A stretch of 64,000 nt of DNA from Pyropia haitanensis (Eukaryota; Rhodophyta; Bangiophyceae; Bangiales; Bangiaceae): contig SDUX01000007.1 of assembly GCA_008729055.1 (NCBI GenBank), positions 2,218,064-2,282,063 on the forward strand. The letters are read 5' to 3'. Below the pieces are notes generated by a model that did no database searches, had not been told where the DNA came from, and saw nothing but the letters and a program-made list of their open reading frames with translations. How positions within the stretch are numbered: the stretch's first letter is position 1; every line of letters starts with the position of its first letter. The position numbers were made by a program, and so were the translations under genes. This document shows positions 52,904 to 60,276 of the stretch, one piece after another.

Positions 52904-52921
52904 TGGTGGAGCAGCAGGGGA
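52904..52921 (+). other. Primer-binding site
   Basis: TGGTGGAGCAGCAGGGGA begins 2 nt after the LTR. It is the complement of a tRNA 3' end (TGG from CCA, then a plausible acceptor and T-stem strand). The tRNA species was not identified; it is not the tRNA-Lys of this window. A perfect hairpin CTCACGGCC-ctc-GGCCGTGAG follows at 52932-52952. Confidence 0.7.
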
Positions 52922-53167
52922 TACGCAGAAACTCACGGCCCTCGGCCGTGAGGTGGACGTGTATCTCCTTATCTTTTACGGCTAAGACGGGTAGCGGTGT
53001 CATCGTGGACTTCGACTTGGGCGGCCGGAGCGCAGGGCGCAAACGGACCCGGGTCAAGGTGGTGGTGAGCGGGGCTCATCACGTCAAGGGGTCGCCACGG
53101 GCCGTAGCCCCGTGGACGACAGCGATCGCCGGTCCTCGACAGGGGAGGACCTGATCGGTCGGGCAAC

Positions 53168-54979
53168 ATGGATCCTCATCTCCCGAAGGACTACGTGCCC
53201 CCCGATGGGACGCGCCGAAAGGGCGTCTCCACGAGGTCTTCCTCTACCACTCAAGCCCGCAACGACCCCCCTCCGCCTCCTCGTCGGGCCCCGTCGGCGC
53301 ATGCCGACGTGGACCCAAAGGACGACCCGCTGACGTTCCCAGCGGCCTCGGCGTCGGCGGCTGGGCCGACGCCTACCGCAGAGGCGGAAGACGACGGCCG
53401 GACTGCCGCCTATGAAGCTGCCCTTGCTCAAGCGGAGCAAGCTTTGAATGACGAGCAGACCACGGTAGCCGAACTGACGCGACGTCTGCAGCAGCAACAA
53501 GATCTGCTGGTTGAGATGCAGAAGTCTGCTCAAGAGAGCAGATCCGCCAGTGGCTCCATGAAGAAGCCCCGACCCACCAAGAAGGGTCAGCCTAAGGATC
53601 GCAAGCAGCCGACACCTGAGCCTGTCAACGAACAACATGACACGGCGGAGCTACTTGCGGGACTCCAGGCTCTCCTTCAAGTGTACGGTGAGCGCCCCGC
53701 TCAGGGCACCCCCGAGCGCGGCCGCCGCACACGCAAGGGCCCTCGTCACACTCGACGTGACGACGCCCCTTCCAAGTCCCGGTCATCGACGGCGACGGAC
53801 CGATCTACTTCGCCCGATCGGTCGTCGTCGTCATCGTCGACATCGGGGCCCCCGACCCCTCCTTCTCCGCCGTCTTCCCCGTCGGAATCTTCCGACGAGA
53901 GCACCACGGACGAGGAGGAAGCTACGCGACGCCGACGCGGGCTCAAGTCCAAGCGATCAAAGAAGAACGAATACGAGGTGTTCGACCGTCGGATGGCCAT
54001 CCATGCACCCAACCGTCGTTACCGACGTCTGTTGTGCTACAAGACGTACTTCCTGGAGGATACGCGCCTGGCGTATCCACCCCGTCTTGTCAGGAAAGCA
54101 CATAAGCTGAACAAGTGCTTGGACGGGCCGTTCCAAGGTCAGGCGCCCTTCACTGGAAAGGACCCTCTCGCCATTTTCGGGTTCTTTTCTACGTTCAAGA
54201 AAGCTTGTGACGCCGCCGGAGCGTCACACGGACAAGCACTGCCTCTCCTCGGCTTTCGCCTGTCGGGATCGGCCAAGCTGTCCTTCACCTCCGCCGTGTC
54301 CAACAGTGGGACACGGGACGCGCACGCCATCAAGACGTACGGGGACGGAGTCAACTGGCTGTTGCAGAAGTTTGCAACGCCGGACAAGTTGAACGAGGCC
54401 TACACCGAGGTCATTTCTGCTCGTCAAGAACAAGAGGAAGCACCTCGAGCGTTCGGCGAACGACTCGAGCGTATGTGCGACCGCCTCGTCGGCTTGTTCA
54501 ACAGCAGCGATCTCGTTGATACGTTCATCAACGGACTTCACGACGCGATCAAGGCGCAGGTTGTCATGTTCCAGATGACCAAGGGCCGCGTGTCGCTGCC
54601 GGAAGCGATCACTACCGCGCAGATCTACTGGACGGGTGTCCAGAAGGTCAAGGTGGACCTGCGTCGACACATCCGGAACACTACCTCTCCAATCCGTGTT
54701 GGAGCCGTCTCGGAAGCCGTCGTAGCGAATGTCGCGGTCACTCCGCCGCAACCACCACGATTCGCGCGAACGGAACGCAACGCCACACCGGCATCGAGGT
54801 CCCCGTCCCCGCGTCGAACTGCAACTTCGACGGACGAATGCTACAACTGTCACCGGTTCGGGCACTTCTCCAGCGACTGCCCCGAGCCTCGACGGGAACG
54901 CCGACGTTCGTCAACGGACCGTGCCGTAACGGCCTTCGTCGGCACCGACGACCACCCTGCCCACGCTCAGGGAAACTGA
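53168..54979 (+). CDS. gag: Retrotransposon gag
   Basis: 603 residues from ATG 53168 to TGA 54977. The N-terminal part is charged with Ser/Pro-rich and Arg-rich linkers. About 320-480 is the capsid-like Retrotrans_gag region, including AIFGFFSTFKKACDAAGASH, SGSAKLSFTSA, YGDGVNWLLQKFATPDKLNE and RAFGERLERMCDRLVGLFNS. A CCHC zinc knuckle, CYNCHRFGHFSSDC, lies near 557-570 and should bind the element RNA. The frame overlaps pol, and its stop codon follows the frameshift heptamer directly. Confidence 0.92.
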   Translation: MDPHLPKDYVPPDGTRRKGVSTRSSSTTQARNDPPPPPRRAPSAHADVDPKDDPLTFPAASASAAGPTPTAEAEDDGRTAAYEAALAQAEQALNDEQTTVAELTRRLQQQQDLLVEMQKSAQESRSASGSMKKPRPTKKGQPKDRKQPTPEPVNEQHDTAELLAGLQALLQVYGERPAQGTPERGRRTRKGPRHTRRDDAPSKSRSSTATDRSTSPDRSSSSSSTSGPPTPPSPPSSPSESSDESTTDEEEATRRRRGLKSKRSKKNEYEVFDRRMAIHAPNRRYRRLLCYKTYFLEDTRLAYPPRLVRKAHKLNKCLDGPFQGQAPFTGKDPLAIFGFFSTFKKACDAAGASHGQALPLLGFRLSGSAKLSFTSAVSNSGTRDAHAIKTYGDGVNWLLQKFATPDKLNEAYTEVISARQEQEEAPRAFGERLERMCDRLVGLFNSSDLVDTFINGLHDAIKAQVVMFQMTKGRVSLPEAITTAQIYWTGVQKVKVDLRRHIRNTTSPIRVGAVSEAVVANVAVTPPQPPRFARTERNATPASRSPSPRRTATSTDECYNCHRFGHFSSDCPEPRRERRRSSTDRAVTAFVGTDDHPAHAQGN

Positions 54980-55012
54980 GCGGTCGGTCGCGCGAGCCCG
55001 GCGCGGCCGACC
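54970..55012 (+). promoter_or_regulatory. -1 ribosomal frameshift signal at the gag-pol junction
   Basis: The heptamer GGGAAAC at 54970-54976 is in the X XXY YYZ register (zero-frame codons GGA, AAC) and is followed at once by the gag stop TGA. After a 5-nt spacer comes a stem-loop: GGTCGGTCGCGC (54982-54993), loop GAGCCCG, GCGCGGCCGACC (55001-55012), 12 pairs with one G-U. Slipping back one base enters the frame of pol (GGG AAA CTG AGC). Heptamer, spacing and stem match classic -1 signals; function is not tested. Confidence 0.85.
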
Positions 55013-58000
55013 TTCCCCCTGACCGCGGCAAATCCCAACCAACACCTCGGTGTTGGACGTCGATCCTCAATAAGGCGTACCGTCACTACACGGTTCCCCT
55101 GTGTCTGGGGCCTGCCCCAGAACACATGCGTGCGATGCGGCCCACGCTGGATACAGGGGCGGGTCTCAACCTCATTCGGGTTGACCAACTTCCGGCGAAC
55201 TGGACCTCGTTCGCGTCCAAGAATCGACGGACGCCCAAGGTGGTTGACGCCAGTGGCAACCCCCTTCCCATCCTGGCGGCGATCAACATCATCGTCGACT
55301 CCGGGCACGTTAAGATGGTCTCAACGTTCCACGTCGTCAAGGAGTTGGCCGTCCCGGCCATCTTGGGTACCCGGTTCATCAACCAGCACGTGGAGGCTAT
55401 TTACCCACGTCTCAACAAGGTGTACTGGACCGACCCCAGTTCACCTGTCTCGGTTTGCATGCCCATCTTGGACACGCACTGCGTTCAACGGCAACAGGGC
55501 AAGGTCCGTCTGGCTAAGCGGACGACTTTGCCGCCGTTCACCGAAGTGTTCGCGGCAGCCAACAGCGACATCACCGGGTTGATCCATGTGACCACCAACT
55601 CAAGATTGCACCAAGGTCACCAAGTCATCTTGGCGAATGGGGTCGCCTGCACCTTGCCTGCCGTGCCCTTCCAGGTACGATTGTGCAACGTCGGCGCGAC
55701 AACCAGGTACCTCAAGAAAGGTACCGTCCTCGGGTCAGCGGAGATGTACGAGGGGCCAGTCATCGCCACGGTCGATGAGAAGCCCCAACCTCCGCAAGAT
55801 AAGCCCGCGCCGTCGGTCGACTCAGTCGACCTCGCGGACGCTCCGAAGCACCTCCACAAGCGTATCCGGAGGATGCTCGAGCAGCATCAGGTCATGTGGA
55901 GCGGCAAGCTGGGGACGATCCACGCCACCGTTCATCGGATTGAAACCGATGACAAGGTCATCCCGATCCACCAGGCCCCCTACCGGACGGGCCTGCGCAA
56001 GAGGGAGATCATGACGGACTGCATCAACGCCATGCTCAAGCAGGAAGTGATACGGCCAAGCCACAGCGACTGGTCAAGCCCAGTCGTGGTCGTGCCCAAG
56101 AAGAACGGCAAGCCGAGGTTCTGCATCGACTACCGACGGCTGAACGCCGTCACCAAGAAGGATACGTATCCCATTCCTAGGATGGATGATTGCCTCGACT
56201 CGTTGGGCGAGGCGCAGTTCTTCTCGACACTTGATTGCACAGCCGGTTACTGGCAAGTGCCACTCCGAAAGGAGGACCAAGAGAAGACCGCCTTCGCATG
56301 TCACGACGGACTCTTCGAATGGGTCGTCATGCCGTTCGGGCTGACGAACGCCCCGGCAACGTTCCAGCGAGCCCTGGACATCATCTTGTCTGGCCTCAAG
56401 TGGCAGATATGTCTTGTCTACCTTAACGACGTCATCGTGTTCTCTAAGTCCGCCGAGGAACACGTCCGCCATCTGGACGTAGTCTTGACACGCCTACGTA
56501 AAGCAGGCGTCACACTCAACCTTGAGAAGTGTGCCTTCTTCAAGAAAGAAGTCGAGTACCTCGGTCACTTGGTCTGCCCCGGCCAACTCAAGGTGCACAA
56601 CAAGAACACCGAGGCCCTCAAACGGGCCACCTTCCCCAAGACGAAGACCCATATGAAGAGCTTCCTCGGCGCATGCAACGTCTACCGACGCTTCGTCAAG
56701 GACTTCGCCAAGAGAGCGAGACCATTAACCCAGCTGACCAAGAACGACGTCGGCCCGGATCTGCCTGAACCAACGGCAGAACAACTCGCGGCGTTTGAAG
56801 ACCTCAAACAAGCCTTGGTGACACCGCCGGTGCTCACCATCCCGCACCCCACCCGTCGATTCGTGGTCGACGTCGACGCGTGCGCGGACCAGCTCGGGTG
56901 CGCCTTGTTGCAAGAACAAGAAGATGGACAGCTGCAACCGGTGGGCTACTACAGCCGCACGCTGAAGCCGGCCGAGCAGAACTACTGCACGACGGAACGC
57001 GAATGCCTTGGACTTGTGTGGGGAGTGCTGACCTTACGGCACTTCTTGGACGGCAACAAGTTCACGGTGCGAACGGACCATCAGGCACTAAGGTGGATCT
57101 ACAATACCACCGACCCAAGCAGCCGGTTGATGCGATGGCGCCTCCGCTTGGCCGAGTTCACCTTCGACGTCTTGTACAAGCCTGGTGCAAGTCATCATGC
57201 ACCCGACTTCTTGTCACGGACGCGCACCGGCGCCCTTGACGACTCGGATCTCGACGACGAGATCCCATGCTTGGCTCTGGCCGAGACGGCCAGAAGCTTG
57301 CAGAGGGGGCGGTACACCCACGCGGTACGGCTGACGCCGGTCGCGTTTGAGGACCTAGTAGCGGACCAGGCGACCGACGCCTTGTGCAAGGTCATCCGCA
57401 AGAAGATGGCCGCAGGCAAGGCCCCCAACTTCTCGGTGAAGGACGGCGCGCTCTACCGAGAGGGCCTCGACGGGGACCAGCTTGTGGTCCCGCACAAGCA
57501 TCGGGCGAGGTTGCTCCACTTGGCCCACTTCCCGACCACGGAAGGACATCCGGGATCGAACCGGATGTACTACTCCATGCGGCGCCGGTTCTACTGGCCG
57601 TCGATGGCCACCGACGCCTACGGAGTGGTCACGCGGTGCGCCGCATGTGCACAGAGCCGGCTTGCGTTGCGACGCCACACGGCGCCGATGAGGCTGTTCC
57701 CGGCGACCGAGCCGTTGACGGAAGTCAACGTCGACATCCTCGGGCCGCTGCCTGTCTCGTTGACGCGCAACAAGTACGTGTTGGCATTCACCGACCGCTT
57801 CTCCAAGGTCGTCCGTTGCGTCGCCCTGAAGAAGGTGACCGCTGTCACGGTAGCCTCGGCGTTGGTGGAGGTATGGGTGGCCAGCTACGGGCCACCCGAC
57901 GTGCTCCTGTCGGATCAAGGAAGCCAGTTCATGTCGAAGTTCTTCATCGCCGTGTGCCGGACCCTTGGCATTGAGACAAGGGAGTCGACGCCGTACCACC

Positions 58001-59169
58001 CGCAGACAAACGGGCAGGTGGAGCGGTACAACCGCACCATCGTCAAGCAGCTCCGGCACTACGTTGCGGATAACCCGCAACGGTGGGATGAGCTCCTACC
58101 CATCCTCACGTACGCGTACAACACGCAGCCGCATCGATCGACGGGCGTGGCACCGTTCGAGCTGGTCATCCCCAGACGGATCCCGAACCTCACGGTGCAC
58201 AGCCCGCCACCCGGTGTGTCTATCCAGGCACACGGCACCACCAAGGACGGCTCGCCCTTGTCGGTCAAGCGCTCCTTCATGGCCCGGCTCCGCAAGACCA
58301 TACCCAAGGTGGCCGAGGCTCTGCGCAAGACGCAGCAGCGCTACAAAAAGACGTACGACAAGAACCTTGCCACCCGGAACAAGGATGTCAAGATCGGCGA
58401 CTACGTGTACCTGAAGGCACACCAACGCGAGCACAAGTTGTCCAGCCCCACGACCGGGCCGTTCCTTGTCGTCGACCTGGACGACAAGACGTTCGTTGTC
58501 CAGGTGGGGGACGAGGAGAGCAGAGTGTCATGGGACCAAGCGACGCCAGCCCCAAGACCCGATGCAGCCGGCGAAGCCGACGCCACCCCTCATGCCCTGC
58601 TCAAGAACAAGGTGAACTTGTCCGACCGTCCATCCGTGATGGACGACTACCTCATCGACAAGCTCGTCGGGTATCGATGCGTCGATGGGGAGCACCAAGC
58701 CAAGGTGCGGTGGTGGGGGTACCAGAGCAACGACGACGTGTGGACGCCGCTCGGCGACCTGCCGAAGCACTTGGTCCTGCGGTACCTGCGGAACCAGAAC
58801 AAGCAAGTGCCGGGGTACGAGTGGTCACCAACTAAGATGACACTCAGGTCGCAGAGCCAAGGCCTCCCACACCCGGACGCCCGCGTGAACGCGGTCACCC
58901 CCAGCGTCAGGTGGGTGCCAACCATCATCGCCTTCCACCAATCGCCCGACGGTCACGTCCAAGCGCGACTCATCTGGACCCACCCGCGCGGCAGGTGGGC
59001 GAGGTCATCCCCCTGTACTACCTACGCAGTACATTCCCCACGAACTTCCCCCGTAACATACCGGAGCGGGCGGACTGGACGGCTCCCCGAGCAATCGTGG
59101 ACCGGTTGGAGAAGCTCCACGGGCCTCACACCATTGACTTGTTCGCCACTCGGGCGAACAAGAGTTTGA
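54970..59169 (+). CDS. pol: Retrotransposon pol polyprotein (protease, RT, RNase H, integrase, chromodomain)
   Basis: Expressed from gag by -1 slippage; the pol frame is open from 54838 to 59169. Protease: LDTGAGLNLIRV at 55147. RT: about 55940-56610, with FSTLDCTAGYWQVPL (first catalytic Asp kept) and MPFGLTNAPATFQ, but LVYLNDVIVFS at 56413-56445 where YxDD is expected. RNase H: about 56860-57230, with DVDACADQLGCALLQ, TTERECLGLVWG, RTDHQALRWI and ASHHAPDFLSR. Integrase: an N-terminal zinc module ending RCAACAQS, then VDILGPL, LLSDQGSQF and TNGQVERYNRT, giving D, D and E. Then a GPF-like segment (TTGPFLVVDLDDKTFVV) and a chromodomain at about 58640-58800 (YRCVDGEHQAKVRWWGYQSN). After about 58985 the frame loses sense; the continuation lies in other frames. 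Because of the YLND site this copy is probably RT-defective. Confidence 0.93.
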   Translation, partial: GKLSGRSREPGAADLPPDRGKSQPTPRCWTSILNKAYRHYTVPLCLGPAPEHMRAMRPTLDTGAGLNLIRVDQLPANWTSFASKNRRTPKVVDASGNPLPILAAINIIVDSGHVKMVSTFHVVKELAVPAILGTRFINQHVEAIYPRLNKVYWTDPSSPVSVCMPILDTHCVQRQQGKVRLAKRTTLPPFTEVFAAANSDITGLIHVTTNSRLHQGHQVILANGVACTLPAVPFQVRLCNVGATTRYLKKGTVLGSAEMYEGPVIATVDEKPQPPQDKPAPSVDSVDLADAPKHLHKRIRRMLEQHQVMWSGKLGTIHATVHRIETDDKVIPIHQAPYRTGLRKREIMTDCINAMLKQEVIRPSHSDWSSPVVVVPKKNGKPRFCIDYRRLNAVTKKDTYPIPRMDDCLDSLGEAQFFSTLDCTAGYWQVPLRKEDQEKTAFACHDGLFEWVVMPFGLTNAPATFQRALDIILSGLKWQICLVYLNDVIVFSKSAEEHVRHLDVVLTRLRKAGVTLNLEKCAFFKKEVEYLGHLVCPGQLKVHNKNTEALKRATFPKTKTHMKSFLGACNVYRRFVKDFAKRARPLTQLTKNDVGPDLPEPTAEQLAAFEDLKQALVTPPVLTIPHPTRRFVVDVDACADQLGCALLQEQEDGQLQPVGYYSRTLKPAEQNYCTTERECLGLVWGVLTLRHFLDGNKFTVRTDHQALRWIYNTTDPSSRLMRWRLRLAEFTFDVLYKPGASHHAPDFLSRTRTGALDDSDLDDEIPCLALAETARSLQRGRYTHAVRLTPVAFEDLVADQATDALCKVIRKKMAAGKAPNFSVKDGALYREGLDGDQLVVPHKHRARLLHLAHFPTTEGHPGSNRMYYSMRRRFYWPSMATDAYGVVTRCAACAQSRLALRRHTAPMRLFPATEPLTEVNVDILGPLPVSLTRNKYVLAFTDRFSKVVRCVALKKVTAVTVASALVEVWVASYGPPDVLLSDQGSQFMSKFFIAVCRTLGIETRESTPYHPQTNGQVERYNRTIVKQLRHYVADNPQRWDELLPILTYAYNTQPHRSTGVAPFELVIPRRIPNLTVHSPPPGVSIQAHGTTKDGSPLSVKRSFMARLRKTIPKVAEALRKTQQRYKKTYDKNLATRNKDVKIGDYVYLKAHQREHKLSSPTTGPFLVVDLDDKTFVVQVGDEESRVSWDQATPAPRPDAAGEADATPHALLKNKVNLSDRPSVMDDYLIDKLVGYRCVDGEHQAKVRWWGYQSNDDVWTPLGDLPKHLVLRYLRNQNKQVPGYEWSPTKMTLRSQSQGLPHPDARVNAVTPSVRWVPTIIAFHQSPDGHVQARLIWTHPRGRWARSSPCTTYAVHSPRTSPVTYRSGRTGRLPEQSWTGWRSSTGLTPLTCSPLGRTRV

Positions 59170-59480
59170 GCGGTTCGGCTCCAAGGAGTGCGAGCCCGGG
59201 GCCGAGTGGCGTGACTCAATGAGTCACGACTGGACGCCCCACAACGCGTGGGCGAACCCCCCGACCTCGCTCCTCCGGAGATTGCCGAGCGACTGGCAAG
59301 TGGCCCTCCATTGGCCCTCACCCTCCTCGCTCCCGGTGGGAGGCGCAAGAATGGTTCAGTATCTTCATGAACCGATGCTTCGAGTACGAGGAGTTACCTT
59401 GGAGTGCTTCCCCCGCTCGCCCGCGAGTCCCGACCTATGGGTGGCTGAGCACCCACCGGTCTGGACCACGATAGTATTTC
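58880..59480 (+). pseudogene. Extra RNase H-like domain remnant after the chromodomain
   Basis: Protein-like sequence continues past the pol chromodomain only by changing frame about every 100-150 bp. VPTIIAFHQSPDGHVQARLI is in the pol frame. VGEVIPLYYLRSTF and RLEKLHGPHTIDLFATRANK follow in a second frame (from about 58990), EFERFGSK and WTPHNAWANPPTSLL in a third (from about 59160), IAERLASGPPLALTLLAPGG back in the first (from about 59275), and WFSIFMNRCFEYEELPW in the second (from about 59352). Each step equals one missing base. The DLFATRxNxxxxxF and WxNPPxxLL pattern recalls the RNase H-like or methyltransferase-like segments found C-terminal in some algal and DIRS-type retroelements. 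Family identity is tentative. Confidence 0.5.
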
Positions 59481-59684
59481 GCTTTGAGCGAAATCATGCC
59501 GGCGAGTAGCAGAGTAACAAGACGATTCATGAGTACCTGGGAGTCCCTATAGGGCTAGCCCCTCCCCCTCCTCCCCACAACTTCACCCGACACGCGGGAG
59601 CCTCCTACACCCTTCACTCACCCCCTCACTCCCAGATGTCAGCCACGTTGAAGCGGCCCGATGACCCCTCGCCGGGGTCATTCA

Positions 59685-59966
59685 TCACCTCATCCAAAGG
59701 CGGTGCGGAACCGGTCGTACAACAACGACCGCGACGCCGCGTCCAGCGCGGGCGTCTGCCAGGGACCGCGACGCCACCTCGAAGGTGGCGCCATCCAGCC
59801 GGTCCACCTCCAAGCGTAGTGCCTGCTGCATCACGCGTACCGTCTCGCACCAGGCACGGTTGATCAGACGCGCCGGGAGGTGCATGCGCTTCAACTTGCG
59901 CAGGTCCTCCGAGCGGAAGAGTCGGCGGAACGCCGACTCGTCCGCCGGCGACGCGACCAACAGCAC
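59685..59966 (-). CDS. Possible 3' exon of the antisense gene
   Basis: The minus strand reads ESAFRRLFRSEDLRKLKRMH, LPARLINRAWCETVRVMQQA and ATFEVASRSLADARAGRG, ending at a stop at 59687. This is clear protein character, unlike the surrounding frames. Just upstream another minus frame gives SHGVPVSVVYPEGYGLAPG (about 59970-60030). These may be downstream exons, or frameshifted continuation, of the long antisense ORF starting at 62610. No family recognised. Confidence 0.4.
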   Translation of the reverse strand: MLLVASPADESAFRRLFRSEDLRKLKRMHLPARLINRAWCETVRVMQQALRLEVDRLDGATFEVASRSLADARAGRGVAVVVVRPVPHRLWMR

Positions 59967-60276
59967 CTTCCCGGGGCCAGCCCGTAACCCTCCGGGTACA
60001 CGACCGATACCGGGACCCCGTGGGAGAGAGCGACCGCGAGGCGTGGCGAGACCGCGCTCGCGCCGACGCCGGGACGCCGAGCGCGACGGACGACGCGCGA
60101 CGAATGCCGCCGTCGGTGAGTCGACCGCGTCTCCGCCGTCGACTCCGACCCGTCCTGCTGTCGGCCGAGACGGCAGAGAATGACGACGGGCGGTGAAGAT
60201 CGCCCCCGCGCCACGGCTCGGGTCGCCGGTGAAGGCGACCGCTCACGTCGGACCGCGGCATGCGCTAGCCGTGTCC

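Noticed and set aside
58911..59222. Separate small gene after pol
   Set aside because: It joins smoothly with neighbouring segments in other frames as a continuation of pol rather than an independent gene.
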